From Paludibacteraceae bacterium (GTDB lineage Bacteria; Bacteroidota; Bacteroidia; Bacteroidales; Paludibacteraceae), in the NCBI GenBank assembly GCA_016283095.1, contig JAEEMG010000076.1:1-64000 (forward strand): 64,000 nucleotides of DNA. Direction: 5' to 3'. The first letter of the stretch is position 1, and each line of letters begins with the position of its first letter. Under the pieces are notes generated by a model. It did no database searches and was not told where the DNA came from. It saw only the letters and a list, made by a program, of their open reading frames with translations. Positions 63,501-64,000 of the stretch are shown one piece after another. Made by a program: the position numbers and the translations under genes.

Positions 63501-64000
63501 TTACCAAATATTTGCTCGTCTACTTGGATCTATATACATCGAATCTTTTTCAGTCACCCCAAATACATCATACCATTCATTGATATGAGGAAGTGCTCCG
63601 TTCACTCTCCACTTGCCAAGAGCATGTGGATCTTCCTTTGTCCTGCGAATAATCTCTTCTGGACGTATATTGTTTGCCCACACTCCAGCATACGACAAAA
63701 AGAATCTCTGTTCAGGAGTGAATCCGTCAACCATAGGCAACGGATTTATTTTCATTGCTCTTTTTAATGCATTGAAAGATATCTTCAAACCTCCATGGTC
63801 CGCCAAATTCTCACCTAATGTAAATCTTCCATTTGCATAAACTCCAGGAGCGACCTCAATGCCATTGAAATATTCCATGATACTGCTTGAACGAAGAGTG
63901 AATAAAGCAGCGTCTTCAGGAGTCCACCAATCCTTAAGATTTCCATCCACGTCAAACTGGCGACCTTGGTCATCATATCCATGGGTCATCTCATGTCCGA
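63501..64000 (-). CDS. M13-family metallopeptidase (neprilysin/PepO-like), C-terminal part, cut by the window edge
   Basis: The gene runs in from beyond base 64000; about 165 C-terminal residues are visible. The first visible codons spell GHEMTHGYDDQG, which contains the HExxH zinc motif right at the edge. The third zinc ligand is in GENLADHGG. The end shows RVNGALPHINEWYDVFGV and a terminal W (NIW), the family signature. In Bacteroidota these are usually exported oligopeptidases, but the signal peptide is outside the window. Confidence 0.94.
   Translation of the reverse strand, partial: GHEMTHGYDDQGRQFDVDGNLKDWWTPEDAALFTLRSSSIMEYFNGIEVAPGVYANGRFTLGENLADHGGLKISFNALKRAMKINPLPMVDGFTPEQRFFLSYAGVWANNIRPEEIIRRTKEDPHALGKWRVNGALPHINEWYDVFGVTEKDSMYIDPSRRANIW

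Overview
The window reads as a chromosome segment of a Bacteroidota bacterium, most likely order Bacteroidales. The evidence is mutually consistent: a fused lpxC-fabZ gene inside an lpxD/lpxC-fabZ/lpxA operon, a DUF4286 gene next to ruvC, PorP/SprF and gliding-type (CHU_C) sorting domains of the type IX secretion system (T9SS), a nuo operon with a nuoCD fusion and no nuoEFG, and many TAnnTTTG -7 promoter elements upstream of genes that lack strong Shine-Dalgarno sequences. I would not name a genus. Almost all genes lie on the minus strand.

Layout. Bases 1-180 look like the promoter and leader of an rRNA operon running off the left edge, followed by a gene-free repeat-rich stretch to 860. A minus-strand operon (small membrane protein, recR, small membrane protein, mtaB) faces a plus-strand tRNA cluster (Gly-Leu-Gly) and a DUF1963 gene. 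From 5.2 to 10.6 kb is an accessory region: an orphan 3' gene fragment, a 175-bp inverted-repeat element with dispersed partial copies, a tandem array of four paralogous secreted proteins of unknown function, and a three-gene DUF2442-like/DUF4160 cassette bracketed by repeats. Then come pgk, dtd, an acidic unknown protein, an EamA transporter and tsaC. The first giant T9SS protein (2352 aa, about ten Cys-rich HYR-like repeats) spans 15.5-22.5 kb.

A flippase-like membrane protein is followed by the ten-gene nuoA-B-CD-H-I-J-K-L-M-N operon (23.8-34.0 kb). Next are a tiny conserved basic protein, an FGE-fold lipoprotein, an operon joining DUF4286, ruvC and a LytS/LytTR-type two-component system, and divergent NUDIX and zinc-ribbon/FHA genes. 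At 39.9-44.2 kb is a defence island: mcrC and mcrB, whose start codon overlaps the surviving 3' end of a type I hsdS gene, with other small decayed fragments and a pair of 48-bp direct repeats around a small secreted protein. A DUF4197 lipoprotein, the lipid A genes lpxA/lpxC-fabZ/lpxD, an HD phosphohydrolase, pyrF and a GH25 lysozyme-like lipoprotein follow.

The second giant T9SS protein (2378 aa, Ig-like repeats) fills 51.6-58.8 kb and is compositionally mosaic. Upstream of it are a winged-helix protein, an M42 aminopeptidase, a PorP/SprF protein that could help export or anchor the giant adhesins, a WcaJ-type sugar-phosphate transferase and the 3' part of an M13 metallopeptidase cut by the right edge. 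The surface theme (two giant T9SS proteins, PorP/SprF, exopolysaccharide initiation, lipid A) dominates the housekeeping-rich window. The least explained items are the four-copy secreted family, the DUF2442-like/DUF4160 cassette and the eroded restriction locus.
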